From Liolophura sinensis (Eukaryota; Mollusca; Polyplacophora; Chitonida; Chitonidae), in NCBI RefSeq assembly GCF_032854445.1, contig NC_088300.1, forward strand, positions 6,448,001 through 6,512,000: DNA of 64,000 nt, read 5' to 3'. The notes beneath the pieces are model-generated. The model did not search any database, was not told the DNA's origin, and saw only the letters and a list, made by a program, of their open reading frames with translations. Of this stretch, positions 46,926-59,800 are shown in pieces. Every line of letters starts with the position of its first letter. The first letter of the stretch is position 1. Position numbers and translations under genes: made by a program.

Positions 46926-47576
46926 GGGGGCCTCCGTGGCTCAGTGGGTTAGCGCGCTAGCACAGCGTAATGAGTGAGTGAGTGAGTGCTTGGGGTTTAA
47001 CGTCGTACTCAACAATTTTTCAGTCATATGACAACGAAGGAATCATTAGGGTGCATGCACGTGTAATGTGCCTCCTTGTTGCAGGACGGATTTCCACCGC
47101 TCTTTTATTTAGTGCTGCATCACTGAGACGACTTACCGAAGGCAAGTAAGCCGCCCTGCCCGAGCCATTATACTGATACGGGTCAACCAGTCATTGCACT
47201 ATCCCCTTCATGCTGAACGCCAAGCGAGGAAGTTACAACTTCCTCTTTTAAAGTCTTAGGTGTGACTCGACCAAGGATTGATCCTGGATCTACCGATCCC
47301 GAAACGGACGCTCTACCAACTGTGCTATCCGGGCCGGTCACACACAGCGTAATGACCCAGGAGCCTCTCACCAATGCGGTCGATGTGAGTTCAAGTCCAG
47401 CTCATGCTGGCTTCCTCTCCGGCCGTAAGTGGGAAGGTCTGGCAGCAACCTGTGGATGGTCGTGGGTTTCCCCCGGGCTGTGCCCAGTTTCCACCCACCG
47501 TAATGCTGGTTGCCGTCGTATAAGTGAAATATTCTTGAGTACGGCGTAAAACACCAATCCGAAAAAAAAAAAAAAA
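46926..47576 (+). mobile_element. SINE family A split by a nested SINE B
   Basis: The family A head (ggggcctccgtggctcagtg to cacagcgtaatga) ends at 46973 and resumes at 47343 with the same cacagcgtaatga, running to a poly-A tail at about 47576. The interruption is a reverse-oriented family B SINE. The 13-bp duplication is its target-site duplication. Confidence 0.93.
46974..47342 (-). mobile_element. SINE family B nested in SINE A
   Basis: On the minus strand it runs from ggcccggatagcacagttgg through gaggaagttgtaacttcctc and aaggaggcacattacacgtg to a (cact)n tail at 46974. It has the same architecture as the copy at 5694. It is about 369 bp long. Confidence 0.92.
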
Positions 47577-48597
47577 AATCAAAGGCTGTGTGACCACGGG
47601 AGGTTTCATTCAGAAAGGTCCAGCAGGTTACATATCTGGTTGATAGCTTAGTTCCTAGACTGCATGTGTCTAAGATACTCAAGGAATTCTCAGTAAAATT
47701 TTGGCATTAAAATACTGTGTCACTAATACTGGAAATTCATGAAATTGTTTGATTTCTAGCATTTACATTTGTTTTGTTTTTTTTAATTTAATTCATGGGA
47801 AATGAAATAAAGATGTACTAAGACCTTTCTCATTGTGATCTACGAAAGAGTCTGAGTGATTGTCATGATAAAAATGAAAAATTTTTGAGCGTAGCATTAA
47901 ATGCCAGTCAGTTAAGTAAAATGATTCTCAGTCCTACAACTTTTCTCAATATTGTTATGCAGCATTAAGAACACTACTGGACATATTGGGTAATAATGCT
48001 CAGTTTGGGGTTCAAAACCACATTCTTCTGCCAAATCCCAGTGGCCCTGAATAGTTGATTATTATTGTGTTATTGTCAACATCTCAAATTATCACTTTGT
48101 GCATTATTTATTTTGATGCGTGTGCATATTGTATGTAACCAATCAGAGTACTGTTTGGCTTTGTTCCAATTGCATGCACAAATATGCTCAAGTAGCTGAT
48201 GACCATACAATACCTGGAGATCATCACTTCTTTCGTGGTTTTACTACATCATACCACATCACATACATGTAACTACATGCCCAGAACTTTCTTTGTCAAA
48301 TAATAATGTTGTGTTCTTTTGGGATTTACCATGCAGAGTGCAAAGAAATTAGATATAAATAATAAAATTATTAGGTATTTTCAGATATTCTGTAATCTTG
48401 TGCTAACCTTGAGGATTTGATTTTCCATGGACAGTCTTGATACTTCCCAAAGCCAAAAGGCACACAATTTGGGTTTAAGTGCAAACATAATTAAGTGATT
48501 CAGAGTTTCAAGAGTTAAAAGTACAAGTCTAACTGAATTGTAGTTTATCATAAAGATAATTTGGATGTACATGTAAGGTGAGATGACCATGACTTCA
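47577..48597. other. intergenic, nothing recognised
   Basis: AT-rich sequence between two SINEs, with no supportable feature. Confidence 0.4.
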
Positions 48598-48610
48598 ACC
48601 ACATCTAGAT

Positions 48611-48712
48611 TGTTGTGGGTTTCCCCAAGCTCTGGCCGGTTTCCTTCCACCATATAAGTGAAATATTCTTGCGCACGGTGTAAAACACCAATCAAATAAA
48701 TCAAATAAATAA
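48611..48712 (+). mobile_element. SINE family A, severely 5'-truncated, with target-site duplication
   Basis: Only the 3' third of family A is present (gtgggtttccccaagctctg to the aaataaa tail). A 13-bp direct repeat accacatctagat flanks it at 48598-48610 and 48713-48725, so the truncation happened at insertion rather than by later deletion. Confidence 0.9.
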
Positions 48713-50038
48713 ACCACATCTAGATATAATGGTAACAAACCATCATGGAAAGAAACATTTTTGAAATTTTTTGAGGTTGTGTCTAAAAAAATTATTTTAT
48801 GCATAACATAGTTGCATCATATTAATTTTACTGGTCACAGTTTTGGCCAGGTAAAGTATGGATCAGTGTACATGTATCACTTCAAAGTGAATTGTATAAA
48901 TGACCAAAAGTTTCATAGAAAAAAAATTAAATTTCCAGAGAAAAATGTCAAAATATTGTTATAGGTCCAGAAACTTTATTTTTCATTTTTATCATCTTAC
49001 CTTCTAAACAAGCCTCAAAACACGTACTCATTGTGTAGTATTCATAATGTATTACATAAATGTAGTAAATGCATGTATAGACATGTATATGTATTTTTTT
49101 TTGCCTCTACGTTTGATGTGGTACAGGTATGATAAACATTTTTTATGTCATCATGGAACTTGACTTTTATTGGCCTTATTGAGATAATGTCTCTTTGTTC
49201 TCACCTAATCAGTTGGTCCATATGTTTTGTACATGTAGCCTTAACATGATTACGGTGGGTTATTCCCCTTGCTTGATCTGCAGTGGGTGATATAGAGATA
49301 TCTGACATCTGGTTACTACATGTATGCCTGACTGCCAGCACTGGCTGAGATGGTATGTGTATACATGGCCATTGATTATTGCCGAGTGGCTGCAGTCGTT
49401 GATTCACTCAACTGCTCTCGCCATTCCGGAGTCTCCTGAGACAGTCTCCTTGGAGGCTGAAAATTCCAACTGGATTGTAACCAGATGGTGGTCTACAGTA
49501 GCCTTTTGCTACGTCCAGTGACATTGTAAGGAAGGTGAGAGCTGACAGTAGTGATACAGTAGGGAAATGCTTCTATGTACATGTATCTCCAACACTGCTG
49601 TGTCAATATGATTGAGACCATGTTTAGGGTTGTACATATACACTTGTATGTCCGCATGCCTTCACAGGTTCCCAGATAGTACATGTCCCCTTAGAGTGAA
49701 GTAGAGAGGTGGGTGGGTCACAATTATTGGGTGCAATGCAGGCTAAATATTATGTAGTTATGACTTTGATGAGAGGGAGACACAGGATAGCCAGCCACCT
49801 GGACAGGTGAAACAGAAAATTAGTGCTATTTAGACTTCCTGTTTTCTGTTACCCTTCTGGTTTCTATTTCTCCCTGTACTTTGCCAACTGGTGTTGGAAC
49901 AAAACAGCTGCATGCCTGTTCTCATCCGGCAGATTTAACTGCATGTTTTCAGCACTTAGAAGAGATAAGAAAAATGAAATCTGAAAGGTGACCTGTTTAC
50001 TTTACATGCAGTTATGTCAGTGTGAATCAAATGTCCCT

Positions 50039-50093
50039 AACCCCCCCACCCCCCCCACACACACACGCGCGCACATGCACGCACACACACACA
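50039..50093. repeat. C-rich / (AC)n-(GC)n microsatellite
   Basis: Poly-C with single A interruptions passes into acacac and gcgcgc steps, an alternating purine-pyrimidine tract. Confidence 0.9.
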
Positions 50094-52484
50094 GAGCTGT
50101 CGGTACAATAAAACAACTGTGTTATATCTGCGTCTAGTTGAAAGACCATGTGTGACCCCATAGAACACACCCTTAACCTGATATTCATCTTACCCATGGT
50201 TAACTGTGTATGTCGGCTGTTTCAGATGCCCTGGCTCTTAAGCCCAGACAGCCTATTGTTCTCACATGAACTATATGCAACCCACAGTCTTTTATAAGTG
50301 TTTCTCTGAAGAACGGTTGCTTAGCAACTGATTAGGGATGTGGCTATCCCCAGGATCAGGTGATAGTTGAATGTTCCATTTTTCCGGGGTCCTAGTGACA
50401 TATTGGAACTGGTTGTATGGTATACTTACTTGTAACTCTTGTTTTTTATGTGTTTTCTGGACTTTCACATTCACCCTGGAGATGCATAAATTGTGTAAGT
50501 GTTCGTAATCACATAATCTAATAATGTATTTTTTCTGGATTTGTTTTTCGATATCTTTGTCTAATTATAGATCTGTTAAAAACTTATGAATATACAGGTA
50601 TACTTTGAGAACATCAGATAAGTACACAAGTCTTGCGCACACAGTAGAAAGGCTGAGTAATACATGTGTTTAACATTATAGTGTGCATGTACATTCTCTC
50701 TCAGATTTAGACACAAGTACTTCAGCTCCATTGGATTTAAGCATCATAATTGCTCCGCGTCTTAACTGGAATTGAACCTATTACTCGTCAATTTCAGATT
50801 TTTTTTTCCGTTACCAGATTCGTGGACATCAAAACTAGCCATATTAATACAGACCTAAGAAATCCTCTCTTAATCTGCTGATGCCTCTCAAAATATGGCA
50901 GGTAAAGTGCTCTAGTATTCAGGTGTCAACTTCACTTCATTAATATGCAGTTCAGGATGTTGACAGATGCTGTAGTATAATTTAATATACATGCACTGTA
51001 CAGTACACATGACTATAACTACATATAACTACGTTTTACCTAAATGATCATGTATGGATTGTTACTACATACTTGCAATACGTGGACATGTATTATGATT
51101 CAGTATATGTGTCATATTTGGGTATTATAAAGTCAAATGAAGTGCATGTAGTCAGCCAAGCTTATCAGTGTACTCCTGACTCATCTATTTTAAATACGCT
51201 ACATGGAGGTTATTTGAAACCCATAAATGTGCAACTTCAGTCGATAAAAAGTTCAAAACTACCCTGAATTGATAAGTATAGTTGGGGTGGAACAGGTGTT
51301 AAGAGATAATGAAGCTGGTAAAAGTAAGGTACAGCTCTATACAAGTACATGTACCATCTATTGCAGCTTTTAATGATTGTTTTCTTTGTTGACTTGTGTA
51401 AATTGGATGCCTGTCAGCTGTCAGAATACTGCAATTCAAGTGCATGTAGTGTAGCTGTGTTACTTAGCATGTGAACTTGTGGTAGTCAACTAATGGAGTG
51501 AAAACAGAACAAGCTGAATTCCATACGGTGCGTTCATATGGTACAATTTATCAATTTCTACAAATCATATAAATTCGCGTCCATCTCATTTTCAATCGAC
51601 AAGTCAGGACAACAAATTACGCTGTGTGAATGTGGCTTTAAAAATACATTTTACCAGAAATGTACCTGAATCTAATTGTGAGTGGCACATTCTTTCTGCA
51701 AACCTTTAACCTTTTCAAATGCTAGAGCACTTTTATTCACTGGAATTTAAACGTACAGTTATTAGAAACTGCTAAAGTTATATGTTTGTGTGACTTAAGA
51801 TGCAAGCTTTATAAGTGCAAATTAGCTCTCTACACCCCAAAGCTCTCAAAACGTTTGAAAATATTGCAGTAGTGGTTAAAATGGTTGAAGAATTAGGGCT
51901 TTAAAAGGCAACTCTGTTTTTGAGGTATAATTAGTATCTCCAAGGACAAGTATGGACAAGAGTACTGAAAAATATAAATTAGGAAAATTCTTTATACATG
52001 TGCATGTTTTCCACATTTTTTAAAGAACAAAATTAAACGCATTTTACATTGGTATGTTTGAATTTTAAAGTTTTAAAGTAAAAACTGGATGAATTAGTTG
52101 ATTATTAAAGTCAGACTCATTCAGTGAGAATGAGACTATTTTGTAGAGCTACTTGGCTACTTTCATGTTACTTAGACAATTGTTGTTTTCAAACAAAGTT
52201 GTTTGGCTGTGCCATGAATGGTGTGAGTGTACTAGTTGTGTGTACATTCCACAAGAGTCTTGTGAGAGAAGAGTAATGGGAGTGTCTCTGGATATTAAGC
52301 TCCTTGTATCTTGTTTATTGATTATTATTAAATGTATGTATGCAAACTGTCCTCTTATAGCTTTACACAAAAAAGGGTGATATTGAAACTGGGATTGACA
52401 GTACACTTGTTTTTTTGGGATGTACATTTTGTGATGCTTCTGGTTCAGCCCACATGTACATGGTTGCTTTGTACATGCCATCAA

Positions 52485-52553
52485 GAGGATGAGGAACTGA
52501 GTGCATATGGTGAGGAACTGAGTGCATATGGTGAGGAACTGAGTGCATATGGT
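52485..52553. repeat. 21-bp tandem repeat, three copies
   Basis: gaggaactgagtgcatatggt repeated three times exactly, then a T-rich run. Confidence 0.95.
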
Positions 52554-53851
52554 GAAATCCATTTTTTTTTTTTTTGATATCACTAATTTTGAATTTCACC
52601 TAACAGCTAGTGTAATTTTTCAAACTTTTAGCATGTTTGTAAGTTGTTTATTCAAGCATATTCTGAAGGCATTATTCTGTGTAGACTGATAAAGTCATAC
52701 TTTTTGTGAAGCTCTGGAATTGGCCAACCTAATAATGGAGTTTTGTCTCTAAAATCAAATTAAGATGTGCATAAATTGCACTGAAAGTTGCTCATTCATA
52801 AGCGGAAAGGTTGAGGGATTACATGTAGGGTATATGGGTTGAGACAACAAGCAGCCTGCAGATCTGTGTTAATAAGGGTAATAGGTAATGTTTGTACTGA
52901 ACACGTGTCCTATGATATGAAGTTGTTTCAAACCTATTTACTTGTACAAATCAGTGAAGCATAAAACTGCATCTCAGACATTCTTGGTTAGTTTAATTTG
53001 CATCATGCATAATTTTCGTCTTGCTCATAAACCCATGTGTTCTGTGCAAAGTCTGTTGATTTGTTGTTTGTTTTTGTGATGTTTGTAGAAAAAAAAAGTT
53101 TATTTTTTTTCCTGTTGAAAGTTAGACTATACATTTTATGCATCAGTACAGATTGCATAAACCTGGGACTAATATATTAGCTATGTTAGTCCCAGTATAA
53201 ACATACAGTCCACAGGAATTTTGATGCCTGCAACGATGTGAGTGTTGAGTCATACTGTACCTGTATGGGAGATCACAATAACACTATCACCTCACCATAC
53301 ACTGTACATCTATCAGAAGACAGGTGTTGTTTAGTAATCATGTACAGATATGGGTAAGCCAGCCAACCATGCTGTATGGTGTGTAATGTGATTATCTCCC
53401 CTTCCACCCAGCAGATGTTACACCCATCACATGTACATGCAATATTCATCACCATTGAAGGTGACATGTATGTGATCTATCAATAAATATGGGATAACAG
53501 ACGAGGATTCCTCAGTGTTTTATGTTGAGCTGATACAGGTGATTTCTTCATCTGGTGTAATACAGGTTGAAATTCTTCCACTTCTTCGGGTAATATACAG
53601 CCTGTTCAAGACAGTATGCTTTTGACATGTAAGCTTTGTTAGGCTGACAGAACATTTCTTTGTGTATCATAACTGGTTATAATTCTGTTTTCTGGTATGC
53701 ATGGCTTCAGTGCACCAGTTGACAAGCTCGCATAATATTACTGTATTTTTATTTTTGGCTAAACATGTGCAGGATGTAAAGGTATACTCTAAAACATGTG
53801 CTGTTTGTGTTTACAGATTTGTTATGCTATGAGTGAGTGATCAAGCCCACC

Positions 53852-56800
53852 ATGTCTACCATGACAACTCTAGGAGCAGCCAATCGTTCAGTGGTTACCA
53901 TGACACCTCCAGGAACAACCAATCGTTTGATGGTTTCCAATCCACCGATGGCCAATCACTCGCCCCCTACCTGTGACCGATACTACTTTGAGAACAGAAC
54001 CTACTTCCTGTACAATGGGTATGAAGGTGTTCCAGAAACCCTCCTAATTAACGTCATCGGTTGGCTGGTAAGTATGCCATCATACATGCGGTTAAGAGTA
54101 AGACAAAGCCAACATCCATGTTTGTGTATTACAATTTACTTACAGTGGTGTGGATCAAAATCATGAGCCATTTTCACAAAATTTCGTTAAGAAAATTTCG
54201 TGTATTTTTTGTACATGACGTTCGGATTAGTATCGTGCTATAAGGCTTCAATAAAATGTGATTTGTGATAAAACTCACAATAAATTGATTTACAGAGTTT
54301 TAAGAAAGTGATTGTTTGACAAAAGTGTTGTTCTCACTGCATCAGAATGACCATGACTAGATCACACAGCGTCTTGAACATAAGCCTCATTATGGCTTAA
54401 AGTCAAAAAGGGTTTCTCGAATCTCTGACAGTAGGCAGGGTTTATACCAAGCTCGTGTAAATAATGAAATGCTGATTTTGAAAATGTTTTACACTCCAGT
54501 TTAGCTTTTTTCAAGTCACACATTTTCATCTCAAACATGCCAAGTTCTGGTACTTTATTGGACCTACAGTTTAACAGTCTTCAGGTGAGACGTTTGGCTT
54601 GATTCTGATTGATTCAGCCATCTTATGTGGCCACTGAAGTTTCATGAAGTTTGCTTAATTTCTCATTAGAAAAACTTCAGTGTTGACGTCAAAAGTATCA
54701 TTTTAAGGCAGTTATGTGTCTCGGAAAGTGCATGTTTGCTGGTCAAACTTTAGGTTATATGCAGTATTTAGTTGTGATTAGTTGCTGTTGTTGTTATATA
54801 TAAATTCTGTTTGATTTGTTCCAGGCCTTGCTGATCTTGTTCACATTCTTGAGGAAGATTGCCTGGGACTATGGCCGTATTGCTCTTGTCAGCAGGACAG
54901 AGGAGAAGTAAGTCCATGTGCAGTGTAGGGCAGAGCTAGAATAGGTAGGGCATATAAGCCAGGACTTATCTGTTTAGTGTCATGAGATTTGCATTTTGAT
55001 ATTACATTTGTCACACCTGTACATATTTGCCTGAGATCAGGTCAGGTATAGTTTTCCATAAGAACTGTGTCAGTCCTCAGCCAGCATTATTTCCTAGTCT
55101 GTAGCTCTATAAAACCATTCTTATTCACCCTCTATTATCTTTTGGGGGAAATTGATGCCAAACAGCAGGCTCTATAAATATTTAGTATGATGACCTTTTG
55201 ATAGGTTAAAACTTACCAACTTTTATTAAGAGGCCGGCGATGTAATATTTCAAAAACTGGTATTAGAGTATTTTGGACTGAGTGTTCTTTATAGGTGTAT
55301 GAAGTTTGGACATTTGTTGACGTAACTGTAAAAGTAGCCAGTGTAAACCTTTGTCACAGCCATGAAGTAGAGTTGAAGGAAAGAGAGTTTTATTTCAGGA
55401 GTTGGAGAGATCAATACTGTGAAAGGTAGGCTGATGTTACTTTGCATGGAAAATCAACCTGAATTGCAGAACCAAAATTATTTCCTCCAAGAATGAATGT
55501 CGACTTCTCTCCCCAACTTTGCTGCCCATGGATATTTTTCAATGTGTGGATCTGCCGGTGTGTTTTAGGAGTAAATCTGCAATTTAATGCTGTCCTTTGC
55601 ATTTTGTGCGTTATAATATACCTTGAAGGTAACATTAGGTACATGTATAAGTGTCCTTTGTGGTGCGTCTGGCACAATATACCTCAAACATAATTCTCTT
55701 AATATTCCATAAATGTGTCACTTCAGCTGTCAGTTGATGTGGAGAAGTTGTGAGTGACAGGATGTGTGAATGAGAGATCTTCCGGGAAGATCAGCTGTTC
55801 GTTGACTGAGTTCAAGAACTATAATCCTACAGCTTTAACAGAAGCCTTATCAATCAGTTAGACTATTTAGTACATGTGTCCTTGTAATTTGTCCATCCTA
55901 ATCTTCTTTAAAGATAATCTGACGTTAGGTACATGCAGGTGTCGCTAATCTGTGTACGTAATCTGAGTTCTGGGATTTGATTTTTGGTGGTACATGTGTA
56001 TTACAGCAGAAGGAAGATGAGATCAGGGGGTGCTCAAAGGAATGTCCAGGTCAACAGGTAGCTAGAGCTTGACTGGTCACTCCATCATAATGTACAGTAG
56101 TTTATGGCTTTTGAGGTTGGGGTTTTGGTGCCAGGTGGTAGCTTGTATGGGCATCAGCACAGGGCTCTGTTGAGTGTTACCTGTACATATCTGTAGACCC
56201 ATTTCTGGAGATGTGTTCATCTTTAGCTTTTGTTTGGCATGCTAAGGTCAGCAAGTAAACATTTTGATCACCTGTGTAACCTGTTAATGCAGTGTGGTGA
56301 ATGCATGAACCTGACGATCGCTGCAAAATAGGCTTCGCATGGCAACCAAAACCTTAGATAAGATCAAAGAAATCACTGATAAATTACCTTACCATAACAA
56401 ATGTTGGAGCAGTTCTTTTGGAATGTTACATGTACTGGCACATACACTGCTGCTAAAAGCTGACCTGTTCACCTCCGTGGCAGCGGTGCATTTTGTCAGT
56501 AATCTGTAAAGGTGGCATTACCTGGTGTCAAAATTACCTGAGCATTACCTTTCAGAGATATGACTGTAAATATGTCTGTAGCTAATACATTTGTGGCATT
56601 ACTAACCCCTTCCTGCCTTACTGCATGTGTTATATAAATAGCCAAGAGGTCAACAACTTTCTTATTAATAGAATATTCCCCACATTTCAAATCACCATGG
56701 TTATCCAGCGGGATTAGATTCTGGAAAAGATCAAGTACCAGTAGTTGAATCTCAAAATGATCTTGGTGTTATGTTTTTTGTTTTGGTACTTCTATTACAT

Positions 56801-59800
56801 ATACTTTTGGGACCAAAACTAGTTTTGAGAATAGATTACATAAACTATGTATAAAGTTATACATCTCTCAAAGCACCATTTATTCTGTCTCAAAAATAGA
56901 TAATATGCATAATTAAAATTTACATAGTTCGTCCAGATTTTGTTAATAAGTTAATGCCATGGCATTTCACAGAAGTCAAGAACAAAATTACAAACCAATC
57001 ATCATCTAAATTTTATCTTCACATGTCAACACTTTGAAGTCAGGACACTAAGAATTGATTACTGTAATTATGTTAATTAATGTTTACAGAGAATATGGTG
57101 TATAATTTCTTGGAACATGTTAGTTTTTTTTTATTTAGTTTGACATTTTTCACGCATGTATTACCGATACGTAAGATAACATTGTATTACCCATATTTGA
57201 GATAACATTGTATTACTGATACATAAGATAACAATGTAATACCAGTATATAAGATAACAATGTAATACCAGTATATAAGATAACAATGTAATACCATTAT
57301 ATAAGATAACACACACATATGCAGTAGTTTTATCGGACAAATTGATTACACAAGACTGTTTGACAATAGGCTAATGCAGCCACAGCTCAAACCCTCCCTG
57401 TACATTAACACATTAGCTCTAACATGACTGTGGAAACAAATACAGTGTTTATCCATAGGAAAACTGAATACATACTGACCTTGAAATACTCACAGTATGA
57501 TACTGCTATATTGTGACAAATAATTGATTGTCAAGTAAAAACCAAACTTGATAACTTATGTATTAAAAGTCTGGCAGACATTATACAGGTTATTTATTGC
57601 TGGACGTAGTATCTACCAGCCATGTCCATATGTAATCCATGTACATGTATGTAAATTAGATCCTCATTAACTTTCATGAGAAAGTAGCTATATGTAGAAC
57701 AAGTTTCTGAAAGCACTAGTGTATACAGTAGACATATTGTGTTGGTGGTGGGTGACCTGTGAGGTCAGTACATTATTAATACATTATTATGAGGGTACCC
57801 TGCCTTAGCAGGTGATCTCTTCATCTGTATTTTATAAATCATGGCTACAGTTTTGTAAATGCAATTAATTTCCATCATGTTTTGTAAATGTGATGGTGTT
57901 CCATGTCATGCGTTATTTTGAGCTCTTTAACAGTAGTTATAGTGTGTTGCATGTTTTTCTCTTATTAATCCCCATTTCTTCCTATTTTAGGTTTGACTGT
58001 AGATTTTAGATTGACGTCAGATGAATATCATATAGATATAAGATACACAACCTGATTCCTCTTGTTATATGGGACACATTTTAATTTTAGCTGTTTGCAA
58101 AATTCAGGTCTATCAGTTTGACACATTTACATGTGTTTTTTAAAAAGTGCTTATATGAGAAAGATAAAGTTGTATTCTAGGCATTGATGTGTTGCTACAT
58201 GTAAATTATAACACAATTATTTGTTTTAGAGTTGAATTTTAAGTTTGGTGTCCATTATGAAATTAGAGGAATTAATTCATGCTGTGTTTAATGGGGTGCT
58301 AGTGGATTTCCCTCTCACAACAGATGGTGCTGTGGTGAATGAGGACATCTTGTTGTGTGACATCATACACGTTGCATGTTGTGGTTTCTTCTTTGGCGTA
58401 AGTAGTCAAATCAATGTGACGTCACGCTGTGGAAGCAGTAAAATGCTCAGTGTCACTATTATGCGTCCCATTATTCGTAATACGTCCCAATTGGGACTTC
58501 CGCTGGTATCCCATTATGATTAGCATGTCTGTGAACCTTGTCTTTGTCATGTGTCTCGAGTCCACCTTGTATTGATGTGCTTCCTCCTTACTTTCTGTTT
58601 GTGTCTGGAATCATCATTGTGCATGTAGTAAACAACATGACTCATCTGTCGATCACAAGAGACGTGACAACACAGTGCATACTGGGAATGACGACTCAGA
58701 GGACGTTCTCATAGTGGACAGGTATCAGCTGCCATGGCGACCTTGAGTGCTGTGTCCTTGATGTTGTAGGGGCACATGCAAAGGGCATTGGTTACTTATT
58801 GGGTTGATTGATTTCTCTGCACATGACCATACACAAAAGTTCATTGTCCAGTACCTCATCACCTACATATCATCTTTGTGTACATTTTCTCCCAGTTTGT
58901 AGACTCACTTTATATGCACAGTGTGTAGTGTTAAATTTTGTTGCCGCTGTCTTGCACTTGTTTTTCATTGCACCTATGGAAGACTATCAAATGCTTTCGG
59001 TACTGTTAAGAGGTACTACCAGTAATTCAAAAAAATAAGACATTTTCATCTCCTAAGTATTCAAGTTTTATGGTTGTTAAAGCATTTTTGTGGACAAAGT
59101 CTCTCAAAATTAAGAATGCCCTAAATGTTATGAATATTTCATGTTACAAAAACCTCCTACGTCCATTCTGCTGCTTCAGATATTTGTTAGATCAGTTGTA
59201 TATATAGCTTCAGAGGCACCATTGACATGTTGTGTATGTACAGAACATAAATGCCAGAGGCCATTCCTTAATACATGTAGTGTATGTCAGGGACATAAAA
59301 GCCAGAGGCCATTCCTTAATACATGTAATGTATGTCTAGGACACAAGGCCAGAGGCCATTCCTTAATACATGTAGTGTTTGTCGAGGACACAAGGCCAGA
59401 GGCCATTCCGTAATACATGTAATGTATGTTTAGGGCATAATAGCCGTATGTCTAGAGCATAAATGCCAGAGACCATTGCTTAATACACGTAGTGTATGTA
59501 TAGAGCATAAATGCCAGAGACCATTGCTTAATACACGTAGTGTATGTCTAGGACACAAAGGCCAGAGACCATTGCTTAATACATGTAGTGTATGTCTAGG
59601 ACACAAAAGCCAGAGACCATTGCTTAATACATGTAGTGTATGTCTAGGGCATAAAGGCCAGAGACCATTGCTTAATACATGTAGTGTATGTCTAGGACAC
59701 AAGGCCAGAGGCCATTCCTTAATAGATGTAGTGTATGTCTAGGACACAAAAGCCAGAGACCATTGCTTAATACATGTAGTGTATGTCTAGGGCATAAAGG

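Larger units (their letters stand above)
48726..53800. other. region upstream of TMEM63; probably intergenic plus 5' non-coding exons
   Basis: No coding exon was recognised in about 5 kb. A candidate untranslated exon could end at the donor GGAAG|gtgaga (intron starting 49535). Other contents are a C/CA/CG microsatellite (50039-50093) and a 21-bp triplicate (about 52485-52553). Confidence 0.35.

Noticed and set aside
52149-52583. 144-codon minus frame with repeated FLTICTQ
   Set aside because: Its repeats come from the 21-bp triplicate, and the rest shows no similarity or exon structure.
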